64,000 bases of DNA from Azolla caroliniana (taxonomy: Eukaryota > Polypodiophyta). The stretch lies in assembly GCA_043228905.1 (NCBI GenBank), contig JBHGNT010000021.1:3472001-3536000 (forward strand), in the 5' to 3' direction. The notes under the pieces were generated by a model. It was not told the DNA's origin. It did not search any database and was given only the letters and a program-made list of their open reading frames with translations. Shown here in pieces: positions 1 through 9,955 of this stretch (the stretch's first letter is position 1; each line of letters begins with the position of its first letter). Both the position numbers and the translations under genes were made by a program.

Positions 1-632
1 TTTCTATGCAGTTGTATCTTTTTTTCATGAGCAAGCTTGCAATCTCGATTGTGTATCAAACTTAGATGTTTCCAAATCTTGAAGTTAGAGTCGGCAAGCA
101 TAAAACAATAGAAAATTAGCACTCCAATTAAGAATTAGACATGCACACACAAAAGTGATAATTGAAACACCCCCACCCCTACCCCCCTCTCACTTTATCA
201 TTCCAAGTGTCAATGTCATTTTCTCTCCTTCTCTCACTTTCCAGCCTCTATCTTTCCGAATGGCATTTTGAACAGATTCATTATTAATGAATCCATTCCC
301 TCACACACATATATACTAAAAAAAGATTGGAATTTGGCATTGAGAATACAATTGCTTTTTCATGATTAGCTCTCTCACACCCAATTATACTTTAATCCAC
401 GCACAATTAGATATAAGATGGTTCGATGCATGGGGTCGGCAGCACTCTCTCACTCTCATTGCCATTCATGTTGCACCTCATGATTAAGAAAATGAATTGA
501 ATGGCAAATACAAAGGTTGCCTTATCATTAAATCTCAAAAGCATCTTAGGTTTACAAAAAATCTCTCGCCTACTTATTTTTATTGTATTTAAGGGAGCTT
601 CACTTTAAAGGTTCCTTTTTACATAGTGGATC

Positions 633-683
<51 letters not shown>

Positions 684-924
684 ACGTTTGCTTTTGTCAC
701 ATAATAAGACAAAATCAATCTCTCTCTCTCTCTCTCTCTCTCCCATCCCCAAGGTTCCAAACCCTTCAAATTCTTTTTATGCTTTCTTTTTGTAGCCCTT
801 GTTTTCTTCCTTGCACATCATTGCCTCTAGAAATTCTACATACTCACTTGGGTTGGTTGGTTTGTTTGTTTCTCAAGTGCCAATCCTTATTCTAATCTCT
901 CCTCCCCCCTTCCCCCCAAGGGCC
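1..924. other. Intergenic/upstream region with GA and CT microsatellites
   Basis: No coding gene is visible. An (AG)n run lies at about 634-678 and a (TC)n run at about 719-743. Together they could pair as an imperfect hairpin or serve as GAGA-type promoter DNA for the dioxygenase gene starting at 1088. The short reading frame across the AG run only translates the microsatellite. Confidence 0.6.
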
Positions 925-931
925 TATAAAA
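925..931 (+). promoter_or_regulatory. TATA box of the GA3ox-like gene
   Basis: The sequence TATAAAA sits 157 bp before the ATG at 1088. A start of transcription about 30 bp downstream would leave a 5' UTR of roughly 130 nt, rich in C and T, which is normal for plants. The position fits, but no transcript data are available. Confidence 0.6.
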
Positions 932-1087
932 ATGCAAACACTCATTAAAGAGGAATCAGCTTATTGGTGCTTCACTTCCTTCATCTCTAGTCTTGCTTCT
1001 TTCTTCCAATACAACTGATCCCCCCTCCCAATACTTACCCCTTGTAAGACAACTTACTTTCCAAGTGTTTATCCTTTTTCTATAAGA

Positions 1088-2776
1088 ATGTCCACCACTT
1101 TGCTTTCTCGCCCAACCCCATCTCCATCCCCCTTCCCCTTCCATCAACCTCCTAAGTCATCATTCTTAGATCCAGATCCAAATCAAATTTACTCAATTCC
1201 AATTGACACCTTACCCAACTCATATATTTGGCCCGAGCAAGATAGACCTTCATGCATCCATGAAGATACATATCAATCCCCATCAAATATTCAAATACCC
1301 ATCATTGATATGAACGAGGGAGACACGTGTTCAATCATTGAGAAGCTTACTGATGCTTGTGAGAAATGGGGCATTTTCTATGTAACAAACCATGGTGTCC
1401 CCCCCAATTTAATAAACACAATGAGGGAGAAATCAATGAAGCTCTTTTCTCTTCCACTTGACATGAAAATGAGGGCTCTTAGAAAGGATGAAACTTTTGA
1501 AGGATATGGTAAGCCAGTAATTGCAAAATTCTTTAAGAAGCTCATGTGGGTTGAGGGCTTCACTATGATGGGACATCCTAGCTCATCTATAGTTGATACC
1601 ACAAATAGAATTTGTGGAGGAGAAGACAATGAATTCAGGTGTGCAATATGTTAAATGAATATATTTGTGTCCATGTAACAAACTTACAAAAACTCTTATA
1701 TGGATGGTTGAACATTAAAAAAACCTTCAATAACACAAATGTAGGTGATTTTTAGTATTGCGCTAAAACAACTTCCTTTTTTTATCAATAAAATTGGCAT
1801 ATGGGTATTAAAATCTATTATAAGGTCAGCATTGGTTGAAAGAAGTCATATGGTAGTACAAGTGAAATCATTTAAGATGTAACTTAACAATTATCCAAAT
1901 GGTCATTTATGTTGTTTGCTTTCTCTTAACTTTAATAAGTAAAACATTCTTATCTTTTGCCTATAGGGAAACATTTGAAGACTATGATGTTGCAATGAAA
2001 AAATTGTCAGGAAAGCTATTGAGTAAAATCCTTATTGGTTTGGGGATTGACATGGACCAATTTAAGAGTGAGCAATTCATTCCTGAAGAAGATTGTTATG
2101 CAGCATTACAACTTAATCACTACCCTCCATGCCCTAACCCATTGATGACCATGGGCCTTCCAGCCCACACAGACTCAACATGTCTCACCATTCTCAACCA
2201 AGGGGAGGTTACAGGATTAGAAATATATAAATATGGTGATTGGATTCGTGTACCCCCGTTGCAAGGTTCTCTTGTCATCCATGTTGGTGATATGCTTCAA
2301 GTAAGTATCTTAAACCCTCACATTTTCAATAAATTTTGTTCCTAAAAGACAAGCCCTCATTAAGTATCACACACCTAAAAAATCAAATGCTACATTTCAT
2401 GTGATGATAAGTTTCAAACAAATGTTTGTGAAATATAAACATGAATTCATGTACACTTAGGTATACAATTTTAGCTAATTTCAACTTACCTCTTCATCTT
2501 TTTAACTTCCAGGTCCTAAGTAATGACAAATACAAGAGCATTGTGCATAGGGCAATTACAAATAAGACGAGGCCTAGGCTAAGCATAGCTTATCTATGTG
2601 GGCCCCCTCTCCATAAGACTATCAACTCCCCTCATGAAGTTGTGAAATCATCATTCGAGCAACAACCTATGTATGGGCCAACAAAGTGGATAGAGTTTCT
2701 ACATGCAAAAACCATTCATTTCATGGGAACTCTAGATTACCTCAAGGCTAAATGGCATCATAGCAATTACATTTGA
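1088..2776 (+). CDS. Gibberellin 3-oxidase-like 2-oxoglutarate/Fe(II) dioxygenase
   Basis: Three exons (1088-1638, 1967-2300, 2513-2776) join in frame with GT/AG borders to give 382 aa. The N-terminal DIOX_N part has the phrase KWGIFYVTNHGVP and, later, GYGKPVIAKFFKKLMWVEGF, which closely matches the GYG...FFNKQMWSEGF block of plant GA3-oxidases. The Fe(II) ligands are H and D of AHTDST and the His of SIVHRA. The 2-oxoglutarate-binding Arg/Ser is in RPRLS. The family hydroxylates C-3 of GA9/GA20 in the cytosol to make active gibberellins, so that is the likely role. A related activity such as another GA or diterpenoid oxidation cannot be excluded. The second intron, after VGDMLQ, is additional to the single intron usual in Arabidopsis GA3ox. 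The first ATG follows the TATA box at a normal distance. No disabling change is seen. Confidence 0.88.
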
Positions 2777-3858
2777 GATCTAGTAGGAAACTAACACCCA
2801 TGTAATTGTTTTGTATAATACCACTTTAGAATGTTACCATGTTCATCACTAGTATTGTTTGGCATTGTATACATTTTCTATGGATAGACTTTTCATATGC
2901 ACTTGTTGCTTATCTTTCTTCTTAACTTTTGTCAAATCATTGTATCATGCAATGATGATAAAGAGTCAGTAAGGTGGTGATGTACGTGTGCCCAATGCCC
3001 ACATGGTTCACGAAAAAAAACTAGAAAAGTTTTAATGAATCAAGTCACCATAGAAATGTGTTTGTAGTCCAAGGGTTCATAAAATTGACGGGATTTAGAT
3101 AATCCAACATTCAAACATTATTTATAAATTGAATAGAGAAGGAGCTTCCAAGATATCAATTTTACAAGCATAGGAAGAAGCTAGTTGTTAAAGATCAATT
3201 TGTGCTCGAGGGGACAATTGAAGAAACATGGACAAGGTTAAAGGATTCGGACCCTTCACCTTGAAATGTCCAAGCAACTACGTTACCAACTTGTATCAAG
3301 TTGATGTCATTTGGTTTGATTTCAAATTATTTCGCTTTGGTAGTTTGCAATATATCCATTTCAAAACCGTGATTTAATTAGCTCAAAAGATCAATTGACA
3401 TAATGGTTTGTCGCCTTTATGTTTATTAATTTCATCAACCTCTTGTGAGTTATGACTTTTTGTTTTCATGTAATCAAATCGTTAGAACTTTGTTCTCACA
3501 TTTTACATTTTTTGCTTCATATTTTAAAGTGATGAGTTTCAATGTTATCGTTTATGCAAATTGATTGATAAATTTTTTACAATTTAAATGGTTTGGGTTT
3601 GACGATGTCTTAATCAATTCAGCTTAGGCTTGAGAATCTCTTAAATGGTTTAGTTTAAACGGTTTCTAAGTCATGATCACTAAAGTTTCAATTTTTTAAA
3701 ACAACTTAAGGTTGAAACTCAAAACTCTGTTTGAGTTGAACCACACTATTGCCAATAGGTCATTCACTATCAACACATTACTCTCTCTACAACAATCTTT
3801 ACTAATTTAAGCTTACAAACCTACCCTAACTATTGTAACTTTGTTATAGAAAGAGTAA
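2777..3858. other. Intergenic, AT-rich
   Basis: I see no gene. The first 150 bp are probably the 3' UTR and polyadenylation region of the GA3ox-like gene. The rest is AT-rich DNA with stop codons in all frames and no repeat I could define. Confidence 0.5.
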
Positions 3859-3999
3859 TGTATTGTTCCTTTGTGCCCCCCTTTTAGCACGCCCTTTTTA
3901 GCTAAGCCAACCCAAATGTGTACCTTTGTATAAACTATAAATTGAGTAAGAAGTAAGAAGCTAACTAGGTTGGTTTTCATCTCTTATGTGCAGTTCACA
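3859..3999 (+). repeat. 5' LTR of the small element
   Basis: About 141 bp, with TG...CA ends. It differs from the 3' copy by scattered substitutions and a small length change near its start, which indicates an old insertion. Confidence 0.65.
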
Positions 4000-4099
4000 T
4001 ATTGGTGGAGAAGCGGGCACCAGTTCCCCACGTCCAAGTATCCACCTCTTCCCCCTCACCTTAGGTTGCCCACTAACTTCTTGTCCCACGAGTTTCTCC

Positions 4100-4535
4100 A
4101 ATCCCCTTCCTACATGATAGCCCTCCTGTCCCCCACATCAATCAAGTCTAGGTGTCCCTCAGTCCCCAAGAGCGATTGATCTCTATCCTCTTGTAGCCCT
4201 CATGTCCCCCACCTTAACCAAGTCCAGGTGACCCTCAGTCCATAGGATTGATTGATCTCTATCCGCCTATAGCCCTCTTGTCTCCCACCTCTACCAAGTC
4301 TAAGTGGCCCTCAGTCCACAAGAGGGATTGATCTCTATCCGCCAATTGTTAGCTCGTTTTCCGTCACTAACCTCGTCCAAGTGGCCCTCAGTCCACATGA
4401 GGGATTGATCTCTATCCGCCAATTGCTAGCTCGTTTTCCGTCACTAGCCTCGTCCAAGTGGCCCTTAGTCCACAGGAGGGATTGATCTCTATCCTCCAAT
4501 TGATAACTTGTTTTCCGTCACTAGCCCCGTCCAAC
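4100..4535. repeat. 76-77-bp tandem array inside the small LTR element
   Basis: The marker GATTGATCTCTATCC recurs at about 4174, 4250, 4327, 4403 and 4480, which gives five units of 76 or 77 bp. Later units also share GCTCGTTTTCCGTCACTA. The units diverge most at the left end. Confidence 0.8.
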
Positions 4536-4835
4536 TATCATCTGATCAGGGTCACCAGTTCCATGGAGATCTCCTCAATGTCGTTGCAGCTCAACTCGGT
4601 GTCCAGTAGATGTTTACGTCCCCATACCATCCTCAGACAAATGGCCTCACCAAACGCCTCAACAAGACCCTCAAGAAGGAAATTGCCGCTTACATTGATC
4701 CATGCCACAAAACCTAGGATCAAATCTTGCCTTTGATCACCCACGCCTACAATACATCTGTATAGGCGTCAACACAAATCAACCCTTTTCGAGCACTCTA
4801 TGGGCGTAACCCTCACCTCCCACTAGAATCATCCA
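4535..4835 (+). pseudogene. Degenerate Ty3/gypsy integrase fragment
   Basis: Conceptual translation shows DQGHQFHGDL, then HPQTNGLTKRLNKTLKKEIA and later HAYNTS and INPFRALYGR. This is the order of the last part of a gypsy-type integrase core (D...PQTNG...E region) and the segment after it. Stop codons and a frame change interrupt it. It is a relic inside a non-autonomous element and has no function as an enzyme. Confidence 0.65.
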
Positions 4836-4972
4836 TTGATGTACATTCAAAACCTACCAACATGGATACCACTTGGGGGGCTCTATCTCCACAGATGCTC
4901 CCCCTCCTTCAACAAGCATTGCTCCTATTCCTGTTCCTGCTCCTCAGTCTCTTGTTTCTCTCAAGGGGGAAA

Positions 4973-5116
4973 TGTGGTGTGCGTGTGTTCCTTTGTCCCT
5001 TTTAGCACACCCTTTTTAGCTAAGCCAACCCAAATGGGTACCTTTGTATAAACTATAAAATGAGTAAGAACAAGAAGCTAACTAGGCTGGTTTTGATCTC
5101 TTATATGCATTTCACA
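4973..5116 (+). repeat. 3' LTR of the small element
   Basis: About 144 bp, with TG...CA ends. It follows a polypurine tract directly and aligns with 3859-3999 over most of its length. Confidence 0.65.
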
Positions 5117-5159
5117 ATGTCAAAATGAATTATTATTTATCATCTATTAGCAAACACAA

Positions 5160-6060
5160 GCAATTCATATGCACATATGTAATCATGAAAACACATGGGT
5201 ACGTAAGGTTAGTTGGGACCCTTTGCAATGGACGTGGCATGATCCTTATGCGAGTCAAGGAAGCAAAGCCATCCCTTTCTTCCAAGTCATGACTACATTG
5301 GGTTGCCACCTTCTAACCGCTCAAACCGCCCGCAAGCCAACTGCTGCAAAGGTATGGCACACATATCATGTTCCTCATACAATTATCACGAAGTTTTGGT
5401 AGAAAATCTGGACACAACAACATGCTAGGCGAATTACCATGTTCCAATGGCTATTAATACATAAGTCACTACCGGTTGGAGTGTGGCAACATGGGAACCT
5501 TAGCTCTCCTAATTCTATAGTGTGCCCAAATGCAACAAAATCAATCTGACACACTTTGTGGGACTGCCTAGAGACTCATCGAATATGGGGGGGGGGGGGG
5601 GGGTTGGCCGCCTATTGCAAGTATGCTAGGTGCAAGGCACAATCAAGTGGAGAAATGTATGTTGGTTATCATGGTAGGCCCTAGTTGACATATATGAACA
5701 TCATGAAAAGGGGATAACTTTGGTGATAAATGCACAAGAGGTTCTTTTTTCCACCATCAACAATATCCACTCAACTCCTATTAATGTCAAACCTCAAGTT
5801 GTGTTGGAATTGGTCAGCCCAATAACTCTTTGGATTCTATGGAAACAGCGATGTAGACGAGTCTTCTCCAACCAAACCATGCATCCAATAACGTTAATGC
5901 AAGAGATATGGCGTGAATTTGTAGCTATTGTAAAGAGGCAATATGATGGCTCATGGTCGGATCACATAAGATGGAACTATCGTGTCCCTACAAGGATTTG
6001 TATATAACAATCCGATCTGTAAAATTTTATAACTAATGGAAGAAGTTTTTTTGGAGAAAA
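5160..6060 (+). mobile_element. 3' fragment of an L1-type LINE (zf-RVT region)
   Basis: Reading through broken frames from about 5400 gives KIWTQQHARRITMFQWLL, LPVGVW, a CP..A segment, HTLWDC and HRIW. This is the pattern of the zf-RVT domain that follows plant LINE reverse transcriptases. Further on, 5720-6007 encodes LWILWKQRCRRVF, typical of the segment just after it. Stops, a 17-18-base G run at 5586-5603 and loss of the RT show it is dead. An A-rich stretch near 6055 may be the LINE tail. Confidence 0.5.
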
Positions 6061-7165
6061 AAAAAGAACAATTCATATGCAACACAAAAGTCATCTAGCA
6101 TTTTGTGTAGACTTGATAGGGTGATACGAACTTGGTCGTGTAGTTGCCAACACACTAGGAAGTCTAGAGCGCAAATCCATTTACCTTGTGCTTGTTTCAT
6201 CAACACTTTTTTGCACACAACATTGTACCAACTAGATAAATATTATTTATAATTGAATATTGCAATCAAGGGAGTTTTCAGCATGCCTTCAAAACTAATG
6301 ATATAAATGGCATAGTCATATAGATTGGTGAATTTGTGCTAACCATATAAAAAGCATCTCTTTTTTAACCATTCAAGGTTAGTTGGCTTAGCTATAAAAC
6401 TCAATGAGCAACTTAATGTATGTCGCCAAGTTATTTTATTCCATCCAATTTGAAATGTAATTATGATCCCTTTCCTCTCTCAATGATAGAACAATCCGAA
6501 GTTGTGATCCATTTTCCATGAAGTCGTCTAGAATTCCAAAACTTGGCTAGACTTAGTTAAGAAGCAAACATAATATTGATGAGTCCTTACACAGGGTTTT
6601 CTTCTTCAATTTCGAATATATTGACAATTCATACCCTCGAGTCACCAACAAGATTACAAAGTTACTCAAACTAGTTTGTAATTTGGTTCTTAATAGAAAC
6701 TTGTTTCTCTACAAGTCCTATAATTATGTCAATCTCGATGCTTGTGCAAATGTACATGTTACCTCATGAAGTCATATGTGGTCTCTCTCAACTTAGAAGT
6801 TATTGAAAGCCCCATGAGTAAATTTCTAAAACGGATTATTATGCCTCCATTTTTTTCTTGGAGACTCTCAAATTACAACTACAAGTTATGGAAAGCCCCA
6901 TGAGTAAATTTCTAAAAGGAATTATGCTTCCATTTCTTTCTTGGAGTCTCTCTCAAATTACAAGTTAGGGAAGGCCCCCATTAGTAGAGAGCATAAATTA
7001 AGTATCAATTTCTAAATGAGATTACATCTCCATTTTTTCTTTACCTTATGAAAGGCAAATAATCTAGAATTTTTACGTTATATTATATCAGACATCATGT
7101 ACAATGTTGTTGCAACTAAATTGATCTTTCTTCGTACATTTATTTCCACCATTGATATCAATTAT
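6061..7165. repeat. Intergenic with a short 85-bp tandem duplication (6797-6985)
   Basis: The phrase GAAAGCCCCATGAGTAAATT occurs at about 6806 and again at 6891, with a third weak copy near 6970. No gene or other element is recognised in the rest of the interval. Confidence 0.5.
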
Positions 7166-8050
7166 TGCGAAATACATGATAATGCATTATCTATTACCTG
7201 ATAATACATGATAATGCATTATCTATTACCTGATAATACATGATAATGCGAAATACATGATAATACAAAATGAAGCAAATTTTCTATAAACATGGAATCT
7301 GAAAATGGACAAATGGTTGATGTTGAAAATGAAGCAGATTTTCTATAAAGATGGTGTTGGAGGGTGAAGCAGTTTTTTATGACTGTCTGAGGAGAGTGAT
7401 TCATTCGATTTTTTGAGGGTGTATATAATATTATACTTTATTATATTTATTGTTTGATGTCTATATGTTAGGATGTTTGATGGAATCTGCAAATGGACAG
7501 ATGGTTGATGTTGAAAATGAAGCAGATTTTCATAAAGATGGTGTTGGAGGGTGAAGCAGTTTTTTAGGAGTGTTTGAGGAGAGTGATTCATTCGATTTTT
7601 TGATGGTGTAGGGGCTGAAGCATACTTTCATGAGGGGAGAAGGAGAGCACATTGGATGTTGGTCATCGCGTCTTCCAATCTCAAGGACCTTCGTAGTAAA
7701 AGATGACATTGTTGATATGGACAACGAAGCACATTATCTATTTCTGACAAGGATGAGTGACGATGGTGTCGGGGGCAGAAGCATAATTTCATGAGGGGAT
7801 CCGGAGAGTAGTGTCATTATGTTTTTTGTATGTACAGGGTTTTGGTGGTCTACGACGAGAGATGGTTGAGGTGGACTTTGGTGGTAATCGGCTAGATGTT
7901 GGATGGGGAAAATAAAACAGATTCTTGTTTGATAAGGATGAGTTGTGAGGTTGGCGGGGGTTGAAGCACACTTCACGATGGGAGAGTAGACGCATTTTCT
8001 TTTTTTGTTTTATGAGTGTTGATGTTGTGGACTTGGAAGGTTTTTCTTGA
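7166..8050. repeat. Irregular tandem array upstream of a PPR relic (copy 1)
   Basis: The left end repeats a short unit with ATACATGATAATGCATTATC. The main part repeats units that contain GATGGTGTTGGAGGGTGAAG, GTTGATGTTGAAAATGAAGC and AAGGATGAGT. The same unit family makes up the array at 43.1-44.2 kb, which is also followed by a PPR relic. The short reading frames on the minus strand here only translate the repeat units. Confidence 0.7.
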
Positions 8051-8224
8051 GGGTCAACGACAATACATGTTTTGAAGCTTGGAGATTTTTAATGTTTTTA
8101 AGACACAACAACTCAGGCCAAATGTGTTGATGTCATCGGAAGACATTGATTGACTTCAGACATTGGAATTAGTTGATAAAGTGATCACATTACAGGATTT
8201 ATGAGGTTGGTTGATTTTGTAGGC

Positions 8225-8790
8225 ATTTTTGTTGTCCAAGGTTGAGGGCTAATGTGGAAAAAAGAAGTTCGAAAAAACTGGATACTCTGAGATGTTGTTT
8301 ATATGTTGACTATGGTCTTCAGATGACAAGGGGCAAAGGAAGATGTGTTTCAGACACTTCTAACTACAAATGTAGCCATTTGGAATGCAATCATGAGAAA
8401 ATGGACTTGTTTTTACATGCTAGAGATTGTTTTTCCTTTACATGTGGTCTCCTAGCTTGCCGTAGCAAAGGCTTGTGGAAGTGTAGAAGCTATTGACAAG
8501 GGAAAAGCGGATATGGCTCTTGTGGATAATGATATAATGGTATTGGGCAATGCTTCAATGGACATGTATGACAAATGTGGTGGGTTTGGAACAGCCAAGG
8601 AAGTGCTGGAAAAGTTTGTTTTTCATTATAACATATGTCCAGCATGGACAAGGCCACAAAGCACTCGATTCATTTGAACAAATGCAAAGCATGGGCATTT
8701 CTCTGATTTGGATAATGGTATGGTATCATTGTAATTTCTTTGCCTATAAAGATTGGCAAGGGGGGTTTTTTCTTACTTATCTTACCTAGA
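8225..8790 (+). pseudogene. PPR (PLS-type) protein relic, copy 1
   Basis: From about 8464 the translation reads AKACGSVEAIDKGKADMALV, then NASMDMYDKCGGFGTAKEVL. After a frame change comes HGQGHKALDSFEQMQSMGIS. The order (group opening KACG..., then MDMYxKCGxxxxAKEVxxK, then a ...HGQG..AL..FEQMQ block) is that of PLS-class pentatricopeptide repeat proteins, which bind organellar RNA. Frame changes and stops mark it as a relic. Upstream sequence from 8225 includes NVAIWNAIM and is probably part of the same relic. Confidence 0.6.
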
Positions 8791-9955
8791 AAGACTAGCT
8801 AGAGTCATTCGGCATGGCTTTACAATATTTGAAGTAATATTAGCCTATTTTGTACATGGCCTTTGGCCACTTTCATTTTAATACCAATGGAGGATATTTT
8901 TTCAGGAAAAAAAATAAATGCATTATCTATTACCCATACACCCATCGAAGGGCTCCCTCCATTCCAATTTTCCAAACTTGCTGATGTAGAAATACATTTC
9001 CGAGAAAACAATTTCTTTCATCCTTCACATGGTAGCCTGTGATGAGAGGGTTATGGGTTCAAACCCACAACGTGTTTCACATGTGTGGACATCAATGGTC
9101 ATGCACATTGCTCAAGCAATAAAGATGAAATTCCCATAATAGAATATTAGGGTAATCACTCCCTTTCTGATGGATCAGTAAAGATCTAAATCCATCAAGA
9201 CACGTGAGAAGGTCAAAGATGCTGAGAACATGATTCTAGAAAAGTGTTTGTTTGGTTAATTACAGTATAATTATAGTGTTTGTTTGGAGATAAGCAACAA
9301 GATTAGCCAAGCACGTCTTGAGGTTGAGCTTCTATAGATAACAAAAGAGTAAGTTCCTCTCGCGTAAAACAATGGCAATTGCTAAATATCGACACTAAAA
9401 TGTTGTAACCATGACCCATGGATAAACTAATATACATTACAACCACCCTCCTATTAAAACAGCCCAAACCCACTAAATATGGCAGCTCTTAACAATAATG
9501 ACAAGACTAATCACTCAGAAATCAGATGAATCAAGTAGTTCTCATCAAAAAGTGAAATCTCTTATTCCCTGTTGTATGAGTGCAACAATCAATCTCAAAG
9601 ATAAAATCATTACAAAACAAAATTTAAATGTTCTCTATAGACATGCTACCTAGTTCACATTTGGTACCACAATGACACTAAAAAAAGTTATTGGGCACTT
9701 TGAATGGCATTCTTTAAGCTCCAATACCCATATTGCATGTAGAAATAAAAAGGACAACATAATAAGAAATGTACTTCAATTATGTCCAACTATTCTTTCA
9801 TTGGGAGGAAACTTGTATAACAAAGCTTGGTGTGTATGTATCATCCTTATTTACATTTCAGCACCATCTTGAAAAGAATATCTAAGAAAAATATAGACAG
9901 AATATATTACAAAGATCAAGCATGTCGAGAAGCTATTGGCTATTACTAAAACTTT
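8791..9955. other. Intergenic; one Pol III B-box-like site
   Basis: I see no gene. GGGTTCAAACCC at about 9057-9068, preceded by ATGGTAGCCTGTGATGAGAG, looks like the A/B-box pair of a tRNA-derived SINE head, but no full SINE could be bounded. The rightmost 100-200 bp is probably the 3' UTR of the OPT gene on the minus strand. Confidence 0.35.

Larger units (their letters stand above)
3859..5116 (+). mobile_element. Small non-autonomous LTR retroelement carrying a gypsy integrase scrap
   Basis: Two direct repeats, 3859-3999 and 4973-5116, both start TGT and end TTCACA, and share long near-identical blocks such as GCTAAGCCAACCCAAATG. The 3' repeat is preceded by a purine tract (AAGGGGGAAA, 4963-4972), as expected of a polypurine tract before an LTR. 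Between the repeats lies a 76-77-bp tandem array and a degenerate integrase segment. The element is about 1.26 kb, far too short for self-sufficient transposition. The PBS after the 5' LTR (ATTGGTGGAGAAGCGGG) is only tentative, and no clean target duplication is visible. Confidence 0.7.

Noticed and set aside
626-895. 89-codon frame starting in the AG repeat
   Set aside because: Microsatellite translation upstream of the GA3ox-like promoter.
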